From NCBI RefSeq assembly GCF_964355755.1, contig NC_092673.1, forward strand, positions 14,761,001 to 14,825,000: DNA of 64,000 nt. The letters run 5' to 3'. The DNA is from Antedon mediterranea. Its lineage: Eukaryota > Echinodermata > Crinoidea > Comatulida > Antedonidae. Each line of letters starts with the position of its first letter. Within the stretch, counting starts at the first letter, position 1. Positions 43,801-56,485 of this stretch are shown here, one piece after another. Position numbers and translations under genes: made by a program. The notes beneath the pieces were generated by a model. The model searched no databases. It saw only the letters and a list, made by a program, of their open reading frames with translations, and was not told the DNA's origin.

Positions 43801-46692
43801 TATGCCAAGCATTCACCGTTGCATAGCATGGGTTGATACTTATCATAGTTCTTATTATTCGCATGGTACCTTGTTCATTATATGCCAAGCATTCACCGTT
43901 CTATAGCATGGGTTGATACTTATCATAGTTCTTATTATTCGCATGGTACCTTGTTCATTATATGCCAAGCATTCACCGTTCTATAGCATGGGTTGATACT
44001 TATCATAGTCCTTATTATTCGCATGGTACCTTGTTCATTATATGCCAAGCATTCACCGTTGCATAGCATGGGTTGATACTTATCATAGTCCTTATTATTC
44101 GCATGGTACCTTGTTCATTATATGCCAAGCATTCACCGTTCTATAGCATGGGTTGATACTTATCATAGTCCTTATTATTCGCATGGTACCTTGTTCATTA
44201 TATGCCAAGCATTCACCGTTCTATAGCATGGGTTGATACTTATCATAGTCCTTATTATTCGCATGGTACCTTGTTCATTATATGCCAAGCATTCACCGTT
44301 CTATAGCATGGGTTGATACTTATCATAGTTCTTATTATTCGCATGGTACCTTGTTCATTATATGCCAAGCATTCACCGTTCTATAGCATGGGTTGATACT
44401 TATCATAGTCCTTATTATTCGCATGGTACCTTGTTCATTATATGCCAAGCATTCACCGTTGCATAGCATGGGTTGATACTTATCATAGTCCTTATTATTC
44501 GCATGGTACCTTGTTCATTATATGCCAAGCATTCACCGTTCTATAGCATGGGTTGATACTTATCATAGTTCTTATTATTCGCATGGTACCTTGTTCATTA
44601 TATGCCAAGCATTCACCGTTGCATAGCATGGGTTGATACTTATCATAGTTCTTATTATTCGCATGGTACCTTGTTCATTATATGCCAAGCATTCACCGTT
44701 GCATAGCATGGGTTGATACTTATCATAGTCCTTATTATTCGCATGGTACCTTGTTCATTATATGCCAAGCATTCACCGTTGCATAGCATGGGTTGATACT
44801 TATCATAGTCCTTATTATTCGCATGGTACCTTGTTCATTATATGCCAAGCATTCACCGTTGCATAGCATGGGTTGATACTTATCATAGTTCTTATTGTTC
44901 GCATGGTACCTTGTTCATTATATGCCAAGCATTCACCGTTGCATAGCATGGGTTGATACTTATCATAGTCCTTATTATTCGCATGGTACCTTGTTCATTA
45001 TATGCCAAGCATTCACCGTTCTATAGCATGGGTTGATACTTATCATAGTCCTTATTATTCGCATGGTACCTTGTTCATTATATGCCAAGCATTCACCGTT
45101 GCATAGCATGGGTTGATACTTATCATAGTCCTTATTATTCGCATGGTACCTTGTTCATTATATGCCAAGCATTCACCGTTGCATAGCATGGGTTGATACT
45201 TATCATAGTTCTTATTATTCGCATGGTACCTTGTTCATTATATGCCAAGCATTCACCGTTCTATAGCATGGGTTGATACTTATCATAGTCCTTATTATTC
45301 GCATGGTACCTTGTTCATTATATGCCAAGCATTCACCGTTCTATAGCATGGGTTGATACTTATCATAGTCCTTATTATTCGCATGGTACCTTGTTCATTA
45401 TATGCCAAGCATTCACCGTTGCATAGCATGGGTTGATACTTATCATAGTTCTTATTATTCGCATGGTACCTTGTTCATTATATGCCAAGCATTCACCGTT
45501 GCATAGCATGGGTTGATACTTATCATAGTTCTTATTATTCGCATGGTACCTTGTTCATTATATGCCAAGCATTCACCGTTGCATAGCATGGGTTGATACT
45601 TATCATAGTCCTTATTATTCGCATGGTACCTTGTTCATTATATGCCAAGCATTCACCGTTGCATAGCATGGGTTGATACTTATCATAGTTCTTATTATTC
45701 GCATGGTACCTTGTTCATTATATGCCAAGCATTCACCGTTCTATAGCATGGGTTGATACTTATCATAGTCCTTATTATTCGCATGGTACCTTGTTCATTA
45801 TATGCCAAGCATTCACCGTTGCATAGCATGGGTTGATACTTATCATAGTTCTTATTATTCGCATGGTACCTTGTTCATTATATGCCAAGCATTCACCGTT
45901 GCATAGCATGGGTTGATACTTATCATAGTCCTTATTATTTGCATGGTACCTTGTTCATTATATGCCAAGCATTCACCGTTCCATAGCATGGGTTGATACT
46001 TATCATAGTTCTTATTATTCGCATGGTACCTTGTTCATTATATGCCAAGCATTCACCGTTGCATAGCATGGGTTGATACTTATCATAGTTCTTATTATTC
46101 GCATGGTACCTTGTTCATTATATGCCAAGCATTCACCGTTGCATAGCATGGGTTGATACTTATCATAGTTCTTATTATTCGCATGGTACCTTGTTCATTA
46201 TATGCCAAGCATTCACCGTTGCATAGCATGGGTTGATACTTATCATAGTTCTTATTATTCGCATGGTACCTTGTTCATTATATGCCAAGCATTCACCGTT
46301 GCATAGCATGGGTTGATACTTATCATAGTTCTTATTATTCGCATGGTACCTTGTTCATTATATGCCAAGCATTCACCGTTCTATAGCATGGGTTGATACT
46401 TATCATAGTTCTTATTATTCGCATGGTACCTTGTTCATTATATGCCAAGCATTCACCGTTGCATAGCATGGGTTGATACTTATCATAGTTCTTATTATTC
46501 GCATGGTACCTTGTTCATTATATGCCAAGCATTCACCGTTCTATAGCATGGTTTGATACTTATCATAGTTCTTATTATTCGCATGGTACCTTGTTCATTA
46601 TATGCCAAGCATTCACCGTTGCATAGCATGGGTTGATACTTATCATAGTTCTTATTATTCGCATGGTACCTTGTTCATTATATGCCAAGCAT
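40891..46692. repeat. 80-bp satellite, 72 full units, no indels
   Basis: GCATGGTACCTTGTTCATTA recurs every 80 bp from 40901 to 46661, i.e. 72 complete units plus a 32-bp partial. The register never slips. Nearly all variation is at two places: GC or CT (or rarely CC) after CACCGTT, and C or T in ATAGTYCTTATT. Rare singletons are at about 42276, 44897, 45940 and 46552. No coding potential is conserved. Confidence 0.98.
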
Positions 46693-47468
46693 ATACTATA
46701 TCCTTTCATCTTTATTCTCCCTATACCTACACTGGTTCTAAGTCGTACATCTTACTATACTATTTCCTTTCATCCTCATTCTCCCTATACGTACCTACAC
46801 TGGTTCTAAGTCGTACATCTTACTATACTATTTCCTTTCATCTTCATTCTCCCTATACCTACACTGGTTCTAAGTCGTACATCTTACTATACTATTTCCT
46901 TTCATCTTCATTCTCCCTATACCTACACTGGTTCTAAGTCGTACATCTTACTATACTATTTCCTTTCATCTTTATTCTCCCTATACCTACACTGGTTCTA
47001 AGTCGTACATCTTACTATACTATTTCCTTTCATCCTCATTCTCCCTATACCTACACTGGTTCTAAGTCGTACATCTTACTATACTATTTCCTTTCATCCT
47101 CATTCTCCCTATACCTACACTGGTTCTAAGTCGTACATCTTACTATACTATTTCCTTTCATCTACATTCTCCCTATACCTACACTGGTTCTAAGTCGTAC
47201 ATCTTACTATACTATTTTCTTTCATCTTCATTCTCCCTATAACTACACTGGTTCTAAGTCGTACATCTTACTATACTATTTCCTTTCATCTTCATTCTCC
47301 CTATACCTACACTGGTTCTAAGTCGTACATCTTACTATACTATTTCCTTTCATCTTCATTCTCCCTATACCTACACTGGTTCTAAGTCGTACATCTTACT
47401 ATACTATTTCCTTTCATCTTCATTCTCCCTATACCTACACTGGTTCTAAGTCGTACATCTTACTATAC
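46693..47468. repeat. 64-bp satellite, about 12 units
   Basis: Units TATACTATTTCCTTTCATCT... CTAAGTCGTACATCTTAC repeat every 64 bp, with one 4-bp insertion (GTAC near 46791). It begins in the middle of an 80-bp unit. The 111-codon ORF over it is a repeat artefact. Confidence 0.95.
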
Positions 47469-47479
47469 ATTGATATCAC

Positions 47480-48172
47480 TTTCCATTTTCTTACAAAACT
47501 TTTTACGCATCAGGACTATACACAAGAAAAATAATTTTAATCGTTAATTATTAGAACAAGATCAGTATTAATTTAACAGTGAAGTACTTTTGGTTAACAA
47601 CAAACAAAATCTACAAAATATATTTAGGAACCATGGCGGTACGGTAACTTTTATATTTTCTAGGCCCCCAACAAAGTATGATCGCGACGAACCACGCACT
47701 TCATAGCGTGACAAGAAAGCGCTAGGCCCCCTAAACCTTCCATCGCGTGGTGAATTGCCGCATCTCCCATTGTCGCTATGGCGTGACGTAGCTCAAGTCG
47801 GACTTGCGCGAAGAAAATAATGTAATTTGTATACAGTTGTAAATAAAGATGATTTTCATTATTATAATTTATACCAATGTATATTTAATTAAGCTAATAT
47901 AAATATAGATATTTCATTCTTCAATATCTGGCCAATATAACAACTCAATGACTGTTACGTTTTTTATAAACATCGTTTAAAAACCATTTAGTCGACCATT
48001 TAGTCTGCCCCCTCCAGGACTAAAAAAATCGATCAAAATCCGTCTCGATTTAGTCGAGGTTGGCCTGATTTAGTCGGTGATTTAGTTGAAGTTCGGTTTA
48101 TGAATTAAAATGACGTCATTTTTTTAGTTTTAGCTTGAACTACGACTAAAGTCCGGTTTAAGAATACGGGCG
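47480..48172 (-). mobile_element. Harbinger-like element, copy 2, truncated
   Basis: Inverse of 5731-6420: on the minus strand it starts TAA-CGCCCGTATTCTTAAACC and runs through the same landmarks to GATGCGTAAAAAGTTTTGTA, where the 64-bp satellite begins. Identity to copy 1 is about 90% by eye. It lacks its other end. Confidence 0.8.
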
Positions 48173-48484
48173 TTACTCTCAGACTCTGGCCTGACATAGC
48201 CTACTGTACATTACAGGCCTGCCTAAAAAGCCTAGCCTCTAGCTAGACCAGGACTCAGCAGTCAGGAGGTAGGCCTAGGCTAGGCCATACAGTACAAAAT
48301 ACAAATGCTTGGCTAGTAGTAGGCCTAGCTAGGTCTTGTTGTTGATGAAAGTGAAAGGGAGCCGTAGTAGTAGTAGTAGACCTATAGGATCCAGACCTAT
48401 ATAGGCCACCATGTTAAATACGGTATACTTTCACTGTTCAGGAATTTAACATTATTCAATAAAGTAATTAAAATGTACTTTTCT
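48173..48484. other. TAGGCCTAG-rich spacer
   Basis: Low-complexity AGGCCTAGGC sequence of a type scattered across the window, and a (TAG)n run near 48366. No gene seen. Confidence 0.5.
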
Positions 48485-49008
48485 TGTTGTGGAATCGGTG
48501 AGAAATAATGAGGTGAACACGTTGTTGCAATATGTTGTCTTTATTAGATTTATTATTATTCAACAACTGTGTTGGGTTGTCTATAAGAACAAACAAAATA
48601 CACTAAGTAGATAGTTCTGTAGTCAACAAATACTTCGAAACATATGATAATAAAGAATAGTACGACTATCCCCTCTATAGTAATAGAAAGATGTAGACAC
48701 TCGTACGCCGACTCGACTCGAAGTGATAACGTCAAGCGAGGCCTAGATATATGAACTTTAACAACAATAAAATATCTAATTTTGAAAGGTATACACAACT
48801 CAAAGACTGCCCCTGCAGACTCCTGGCTAAACATATTAATAAACGATTCTAATTAAACTCACCCAAAGGGTTCTAAATAACAAATAAAGATGATTACACA
48901 GCATGAATATCTCACACGATACCAAATTGTATATGATTTCGTTCAGCCTGCGTATTGTACGCGCACTGGCACGCAACTCACAAATTAAAAACAAATGACG
49001 TCATGACA
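48485..49008 (-). repeat. BEL/Pao 3' LTR
   Basis: Copy of 53355-53878 with about three substitutions (near 48653, 48669 and 48987). The 92-codon ORF inside is LTR sequence, not a gene. Confidence 0.95.
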
Positions 49009-49154
49009 TCCCAGCCCCCTAAAAAGTGACGGATGGTTACAACTAGTAACAAAGTCTACAACTTTAAATGTAACAATGAAAAGTTCATAAATGTCAATTA
49101 CACTTTAAATCATCAATCACAGTGGTCAAGGAACATCATCTGATCCACATATCA

Positions 49155-50375
49155 CTACATGTCTGAACGTTCGGTGCTCTTCATTAGCATGATCAACTTA
49201 GTAACCGGTTTCTTAGCATTGATACCATCTGCAAATCTTATGTCAACAACCCTAACAAGGTCATCTTTCCCTGGATAAACTTTACTGACTTCTGCCATTT
49301 TCCAACTACCACGTTTCTTGTTCTCACCAAGTACTATGTCACTTTCCATTACATTCTCCATTGATTTCTGCCATTTAAGTCTTGGTGAGAGCTTATGGAT
49401 ACACTCCATCCATCGGTGCCAGAAACCATTCACCATAGAGTTACAAATTTCTCTCCGTTTTCTCAAATTTCCATGGAATTCTTCACACGGTACTTTCGGA
49501 CACTGTAAATCACCTCTTCCAATCAGGAAATGATTAGGAGTCAACGGCGGATGATCCATAGGCAGTGATGACTTGGCCGTCAAAGGTCGACTATTGATAA
49601 GACCAGATATCTGACAGAACACCGTCTCCCATTCAACAAATGTTATGTTGTGGAATCGTAGGAACCCTGGTCCATCGATGACTTTCTTCATATCGTCAAT
49701 GTTTCCTCCTCTTGAAACAATATCTATAGTGTTCTGGTCTGATGGTACAAAGGCAATATCTTTGATCGGGTCAAATTCAGAAGTGATCTCACGGTATGCA
49801 ACATACGATCGGAAAGATTTAGATTGACCTCTCAGCCAACTGATGGCAGTCATACTGTCTGTCCAAATCTTTGAATAAACTATGTCAAACCTCAAAGCAT
49901 TCTTTACAGTGAGCATCAGCCTTGAAAGCAGCAGAATTGCTTGAAGTTCTTTCCTGGGGATGCTTGATTGTTTAAGTGGTGTGAGTCTGGCTCGGGCGCA
50001 CACAAACGACAAATAAGCTTCAGTTGACTCTTCATGTGACCACCTTAGCCAAACTCCGATACCCATAGCATCTTCTGAAGCATCACTTGCACCATGCAGA
50101 GATACTTTTGGTAATGGTCTTTTCCCTCTAAATGGCTCTGGAATAAGACATCTTGGAATTTCTATGTCACTTGCTTTTTCAAGGTCTCTATTGATTTCAC
50201 TGAGAATAGCACAAAGTTCACCTCTCTGGTTAAGTGGTGTATCCCAATCAATGTTTAGTTGCCACAGTTTTTGTAACAGTGTTTTCGGTCGGACAAGGAT
50301 ACCGGAAAGCATACCGAATACGTCATAGTAAGAAGCGGTTTGTTTCAGAATGCTACGTTTAGTTGGGATTAGACC
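49155..50375 (-). pseudogene. BEL/Pao pol, C-terminal part (RNase H, integrase end)
   Basis: Continues the upstream ORF in the same frame after one TAA (50376-50378). It opens with the post-RT linker and YYDVFGMLSGI, then a Pao-type RNase H region (SLHGASDASEDAMGIGVWL, SIPRKELQAILLL, KIWTDSMTAISWL, FVPSDQNTIDIVSRGG). At about 49645 it jumps from the start of the integrase zone (DGPGFLRFHN) to the end of the integrase core (ETVFCQISGLINSRPLT, LTPNHFLIGRG). It finishes with the DUF5641-like tail (FWHRWMECIHKLSPRLKW, SDIVLG). The zinc-binding and DDE catalytic parts are gone, yet the frame is kept. Confidence 0.9.
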
Positions 50376-53327
50376 TTAAATTAGTTTTACCTCTTTGACC
50401 TTTAGAGTGTCGTTCACAAGGTCCCACTTTGTTCCCAAAGCTGTTGCAGCAGTGGCGTCTTCTGATTCATCACACATATTCCTAACGTTGGATTGCCATT
50501 TCCTGATATTGAAGTTTCCTTTCTTCAGAGTCTCAATGAGTTTAGACTTTAAGTTGTCAGCCTCATTAGCATCAGTAACTGATTTATTCAAATCATCCAT
50601 GTAAAACTGGTCAGTAACAATTCTTTCTAATTGTTTATCACCGGGTGCATGCTCAGATACTATATGCCTCAAAGTCACAATAGCCGCAGTTGGTGATGGC
50701 TTGTCACCAAATGTAACAGTCGTCAACTCGTACACTTGAATTGGATGGTTAGGATTCTCCCTGAACACACATCGATGAAAGCGGGCATCATCAGAACTGA
50801 TTTTAATAGCCTGGAACATCTTACTAATGTCGGCAATTATACCAACTTCGTTTTCTCGGAATCGTAGGGCAACATCAAAAAGATCTGTATTAACATTTTC
50901 TCCTTTATATAAATAATCATTAAGAGAATGGCCTTGAAATCTTGCCTTCCCATCATATACCACTCTCACAGGTGTTGTTTTAGATTCTTTGGTTACGGCA
51001 AAGTGTGGTAAAAACCACATCTTCCTTCCAGCCTCTCTATCTCTTTGTAGCTCTGCTTCTGTCACTCGACGAGAGACACCTCTTTTCAGTTGATCTCTCA
51101 TTTGTTCGCAATACACTTCCCATTCTATGCTTCTATTCTCAAATTGCTTTTCTAGGCTCTTCAGTCTCTTCACAGCATACCCATAGTTATCTGGAAGGTC
51201 ATTTGGTGCCCTTTTCCAAGGCAATCTAATTTCATAAGTTCCATTTGGCAGTTGTTTCACACTCTGATCAATTGCTTCCGTTGCCTTGCGATTTGTTAGA
51301 TGTTCAGAGCATTTGCACTTCTTTGGTTCTAAACCCATTGTCTCAATGCCAAGAAAATCTTCCATTGGTCCAACTGCAGACACATTAACATAGTTGAAGA
51401 GTGCTGATGTGGTGAGTTGTCCTCTTTGGATAAACCATCCAAAAGGACATTTCACGGCTACAGGTTCATTGATACATTCACCTCGGAGGTACTCTTCCCA
51501 AATCATTAAGTGTGTGTTATCAACACCAAGCAGTACATCAATAGTTGGGTATGGAGCAACTTGTAAATCAATTTCATTTAGATGACTGTATTGTTTAAGC
51601 TGTTCTTTGTATACTATAGGAGCATCTCCGCAGGGTTCGTCTATTTCTGTGACGGTGAGTGGACAAGACCATGTACCATTTACGTCTTCAATGTAGCAAT
51701 TCAGCAATCGTAGTTTCTTAGTAATTTTCTTACCACCAACCAGACTCAGATCGTGTTTTTGATAAACATCTTGATTAGTAAGTGGAATGAGTCCCGATCT
51801 CAGAAGTGTCGCTTGGCTTCCACCATCCAATAAGATACGCACTAGACGGCGGGTTTTGCCACATCTCAGGTACCCCATAACAGTAGGTAAAGTCACTTGT
51901 AATTTACTTTCTCCATTGTGGGTGACCATGCCTGCCTGCTTAACAACTGTGGTTGGATCCGCTGGTTGAAATGGTTGAGCATTGCAATTAAGATTGGGTT
52001 GATCCTTTCTTTCATAAAAGACAGGACAAACAGCCGGGAAGTGAAGGTTACTTCCACAAGATGGAGTTCCACAAGGTGCGGCAAATTGACAGGAATTCTT
52101 ATCATATGGAGGTTTACCAGCAGAGCAATTGTTGTGACCACATCTAAAACAGATTCTGTTCTTTTTCATCACTTCATATTTCTCCTTTTGAGACAAACTT
52201 CGAAACTTGTTACAACTCTTTAAGCAATGAGTATTCGCAGTTGGATGCAGTGCACACTTGGGATTTCTATTGTAGTCTGACTTGTATCCTTCTGCAGATG
52301 ACACTACAGCAGCATTTGAAGCCTTCTTTGACGATGAAGATGATTCAGTTTCAGTCATGGGCCTAGCTTTCTCAAGCAACAATAATTGGCTGTACAGCCA
52401 TTTAACCAAGCCAGTGAGAGAATGACCTGTGTCGTTGTCCCTAACGCTTTTATAGTAAGCTATTCTGTGTTCTTCTGGTAACCTCTGTTTTATTTGGCTC
52501 AGCATGATTTTGCTGTTCAATTCTCCAGATAAACCAATAGTTTCCGCTCTGGTTTCAAACGTTTGAAGGGTTTGGACAAAACGACTCATGGCTGGAATGT
52601 TGATCTTGTCCTTACTTTCATAGGACTTTAAATTCTCTAGATCCTTCAACAGACTATCAACCACTCTGTCTTTGTCTCCGTAGCGTTCATCTAACACTTC
52701 CCAAGCTCTAGCCACATCGATACATCCTTTAACCATGTTTCTTTCTTTGCTGTTAATCATAGATTCAGTTAGCTGGTAGAAACATTCAATCTCAGTTAGA
52801 TTAGTTGCACAATGTGTAAATAATTCTTTAAATCTTTTGTAATCCCGGATGTTGCCATTAAATGTAGGATACTTCATCTTTGCCATGGTAGGCGTTAACC
52901 TTGCCATAGCAGGTCGAGGTGTAGGTGAACTGAATGCAGGCGGCGAGGCAACCGTACCAGCAGGCTGCGTTGAGGCTGATGTTTGAAGAGGAGTTGTTGG
53001 AGTTGAGAATGGTACATCGACTGTAGATTGTGAGTGGCGCAGGGTAATCTCCCGTTTTGCACATACCAACTTTTGAAGGAAATCCATCTCACATTCTGAC
53101 ATCCATTTCTCTTCCGTTTCAAATTCTCCCTGGTCTTCAATTACATCAATCAGTTCAGAGTGTTTTAACTCAACTTTTCTGAACTGTTCCTCCGCCTTGA
53201 TAATGTAAGTTTTTAAAACATCTGGTTCGCAATTTTCTTTAAGTAGTGATTCTATCATGGACAGAGTCCTTGTTAACTGACCTTTGCTGTTCCGTCTGGT
53301 AAGCTTCAGTTTGTTTAAGTCTGCCAT
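50376..53327 (-). pseudogene. BEL/Pao gag-protease-RT ORF
   Basis: The likely start is the ATG at 53327 (MADLNKLKLTRR), since the longer ORF extends into the LTR. In order, numbering from the longer ORF start: gag with a DUF1759-like region (about 165-330, KYPTFNGNIRDYKRFKELF); cysteine clusters (about 385-455, ICFRCGHNNCSAGKPPYD); aspartic protease with LLDGGSQATLL (about 518); and reverse transcriptase with VVYDGKARF (about 810), ADISKMFQAIK and QFYMDDL (about 930). It ends at an in-frame TAA that interrupts pol after RT. The ORF is otherwise open for nearly 1000 codons, in line with a young insertion. No env is present. Confidence 0.95.
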
Positions 53328-53354
53328 TGTAATTATTTCACTAGTTGTTGAAGC

Positions 53355-53878
53355 TGTTGTGGAATCGGTGAGAAATAATGAGGTGAACACGTTGTTGCAA
53401 TATGTTGTCTTTATTAGATTTATTATTATTCAACAACTGTGTTGGGTTGTCTATAAGAACAAACAAAATACACTAAGTAGATAGTTCTGTAGTCAACAAA
53501 TACTTCGAAACATATGATAATAGAGAATAGTACGACTACCCCCTCTATAGTAATAGAAAGATGTAGACACTCGTACGCCGACTCGACTCGAAGTGATAAC
53601 GTCAAGCGAGGCCTAGATATATGAACTTTAACAACAATAAAATATCTAATTTTGAAAGGTATACACAACTCAAAGACTGCCCCTGCAGACTCCTGGCTAA
53701 ACATATTAATAAACGATTCTAATTAAACTCACCCAAAGGGTTCTAAATAACAAATAAAGATGATTACACAGCATGAATATCTCACACGATACCAAATTGT
53801 ATATGATTTCGTTCAGCCTGCGTATTGTACGCGCACTGGCACGCAACTCACAAATTGAAAACAAATGACGTCATGACA
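53355..53878 (-). repeat. BEL/Pao 5' LTR
   Basis: Promoter-side LTR on the minus strand. It carries the palindromic CRE-like TGACGTCA just inside its start (about 53866-53873) and AATAAAG toward its end (about 53407-53413). Confidence 0.95.
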
Positions 53879-53883
53879 TTTCT

Positions 53884-54328
53884 ATTTAATTAACCTATAG
53901 TATATTAAATATTATTATTCCACCATAAATTGTATACAAGTAGGCCTAGGCCTGCCTAGTATCTTTTCAGGAATTGACATTATTTATAGTTATTAATTAT
54001 TAAATAACAATAATTATGCCTATTAACTACTATATAGGGCCTACAGTAGCTAGGCCTACATACAACTTTTTTTTTAATGTAATTGGGACCGACGGCCCCT
54101 CCCGCCCTGGGTTGGTTAGTGCCTACTAGCCGAGCTAGGATTCACTAGTCCAGACTATGCCCACCCAGTAGTAGTGTAGTAGAGTATGTTAAAGTGTCCT
54201 TGCATTGTTTATTTTGGCATTGAAACATCTTGAGAATAAGGTTCTCTTTTTTTAGACTTCTTCTTGTATCAAATAAAAGTGTGCTTGTTATGTTGTAAGA
54301 AATTATTAGGTTTTTTCTTAATTTACAG
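53884..54328. other. No gene seen
   Basis: AT-rich then TAGGCCTAG-rich sequence; nothing coding. Confidence 0.5.
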
Positions 54329-54912
54329 AGGAAATTTTAACAACATCAAAGTGGATGCTGGCTGTTGATGGCCATGTTGTATTAATAATAACATTGTTAC
54401 GTGTGTGTGTCTGGATTAGAAATGCTGTTCGCTGCATACTACTGTTTTGGAATCCAGTATAATGCTGAGATGTTGCAGCTACGATGGATTTTTCAAAGGT
54501 ATGTTTTGCATACTTATTGTATAGTTTCACTGGCTTTTATGCTGCTACTGGCTTGAATTTGAACATCTACAGTAGTGTTTTTAATTATTTTTAGACCAAA
54601 TGTAATATAACACTTGGTGATATTAATGTCTTTCATTTGAAAGTGACTATAAAAGCAAGCTTTTTAACAGTTCACAACTATAAATATTAGAATGCTTTAT
54701 TTTTTTTCCTAATAAAATGCAATTTGCTTATTCTTTTCCAGTATCAAATTTATGATAAACTACATTATTTTGTTTCTTTCAGATGCTTTATGCTAATGAA
54801 TCCTGACAAAGGGTCAAAATCAGCAGTCAGAAAAAATAAGAAGAATTATTCAATACATCCTAAGGTTCTCACCATAATCAACAAAATGAGTGACCTGGAA
54901 TGGACTACATAA
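54329..54912 (+). other. Possible spliced transcript of unknown nature
   Basis: TTTACAG|AG at 54328 and CAAAG|GTATGT at 54498 could bound one exon. TTTCTTTCAG at 54782 opens another that reads MNPDKGSKSAVRKNKKNYSI and then HPKVLTIINKMSDLEWTT to a stop at 54912. The first stretch is not open in a matching frame, and no protein family is recognised. It could be a non-coding RNA or a decayed gene. Confidence 0.2.
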
Positions 54913-56130
54913 AAAGTAGGTGGTTTAAATATTTATTTTGAATTTAATCATGATTTATTTTGAGATTTAAAATGACTTAATTTGGGTAAAAATTACAACA
55001 ATCTGGCTCAGCCCATTTACACTTTCTTTTAATTAATTAAAATTGATTGTTTGTAGAACCCCTAGCAAAGGTACATTTATCAGTGTTTGCATACATAGAA
55101 ACCGTATTTATTCAAAGAAATGTTCAGAAGGGAAGGAGGGACATTTATTTTTAGGGTGTAAAATGGTAACATATATTTAGTCAAAATCTAACACCCCTTC
55201 AATTTAAAAACTACAATACAAGTAATATTAGGATATGATAAAATACAGTACATACTGTATTTTTTAAATTTTTAAATTGTAGATCATTTGCAGTTAATAT
55301 AACTACCAAGAAATGTGTAATAACCCTGGCTATAAAAGTATTGTGTGTATTATATAGCTTTAAAGCAACTAAAGTGTTCATGTTATTTTTACAACACTGC
55401 AAGCCGGCCATGGGTGTGAGTTACCTGTGCTTTATTGTAGTAAGCACTTTTGATTTGCTCGAACAACAATACGCTTATGATTATAATTATACAGTTTAAA
55501 TAATTATAATTAACCTTGAATTGAAGCTAACATTTCATTACAGTTGTATCGCCTGATTCATCTGTAATATATGTTGTGGAATAATTAATATTTAATTTTA
55601 TTTATAATATATTTTTATAATTTTGACAGGCATGTTCATCAAGCAACATGACAATGAGCATTGACTTGCCAGGATAGGCTCCTGGACTTTGATCTTTGAC
55701 GATGCAGGCCACTGTTGTTTTTTTTAAAATCAATAATAATCTTTTTGCAATTCATAATCAAATTTAAGTACATTTCATTACATTTATACATTAATTTAAA
55801 GAAAACTAGAATTTGTTTAGTTTTTATACAACAGACAGACAAAAAGTACAAATCTATTACGTGTAACAATAAAATTTGGTTTGTAATATGTGATTTAGGA
55901 CTTTATCCTGTAATCTGGTAATAGAATCGTAGAATGTGTAATAAATAGTGTACCTTGTTAACCATAACAATGCTTTGCTTTATTCATTTCAGTCTTACAT
56001 AGTAATGTGAAAATACAAAGTGTTGTACATTTCGGAGTAAAAATCTAAATATTGCTATCGTAGATGAAAAACTTGTTTCCTGATGCACTGTATGTGACTC
56101 ATCTGTATACAAAGAAAAGAAAACATTGAA
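54913..56130. other. No gene seen
   Basis: AT-rich, with short unrecognisable ORFs on both strands. Confidence 0.45.
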
Positions 56131-56485
56131 AAATTTACGGTAAAAGGCTGGCAGCAGTTTTGCCAAGGAAAAACCGTAAAATACATGGTTATTTTTGGAA
56201 AACCGTAAATTCATTAACAGTTCACTGTAATTTAATTTACGAGAAACTGTTTTAATACAGTCTACTGTAAATTATTTTAAATTTCAATGTAATTTTGTTT
56301 ACAAAATCCTGTAAATTGAAAATTTTTTTTACAGTATATTGTAGAACAAAATACAATTAACCGTAAAATAAATTACAAACAAATGTTAGTTTTGCGGTTT
56401 TTGACCGTTACACAATTTACAGTTTAACCGTAAATTTTACGGGTTTTCCTTGGCAAAACTGCTGCCAGCTTTTTACCGTAAATTT
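56131..56485. mobile_element. 355-bp MITE with 54-bp inverted ends
   Basis: AAATTTACGGTAAAAGGCTG... (56131-56184) is mirrored at 56432-56485 with two or three mismatches, including GGCAGCAGTTTTGCCAAGG. The interior is made of TTTACAG/CTGTAAA and ACCGTAAAT words in both orientations. No transposase. Confidence 0.88.

Larger units (their letters stand above)
48485..53878 (-). mobile_element. BEL/Pao LTR retrotransposon
   Basis: 524-bp LTRs at 53355-53878 (5') and 48485-49008 (3') begin TGTCATGA and end CACAACA on the minus strand, and differ at about three positions. TTTCT at 48480-48484 and 53879-53883 is the 5-bp target duplication. A purine-rich AGGGGGCTGGGA directly precedes the 3' LTR. 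The LTR contains TGACGTCA and an AATAAAG signal. The primer binding site is not obvious. At 5.4 kb it is short for BEL/Pao because part of the integrase is missing. Confidence 0.95.

Noticed and set aside
40891-46692. Could the 80-bp array be a CRISPR?
   Set aside because: Units are contiguous and uniform with no unique spacers, and the genome is eukaryotic.
46602-46937. 111-codon ORF across the satellite junction
   Set aside because: Reads through the 64-bp repeat; the repeated peptide is not conserved beyond DNA identity.
48556-53704. 92-codon ORFs in the two LTRs
   Set aside because: They lie inside the LTRs; presence in both reflects LTR identity.
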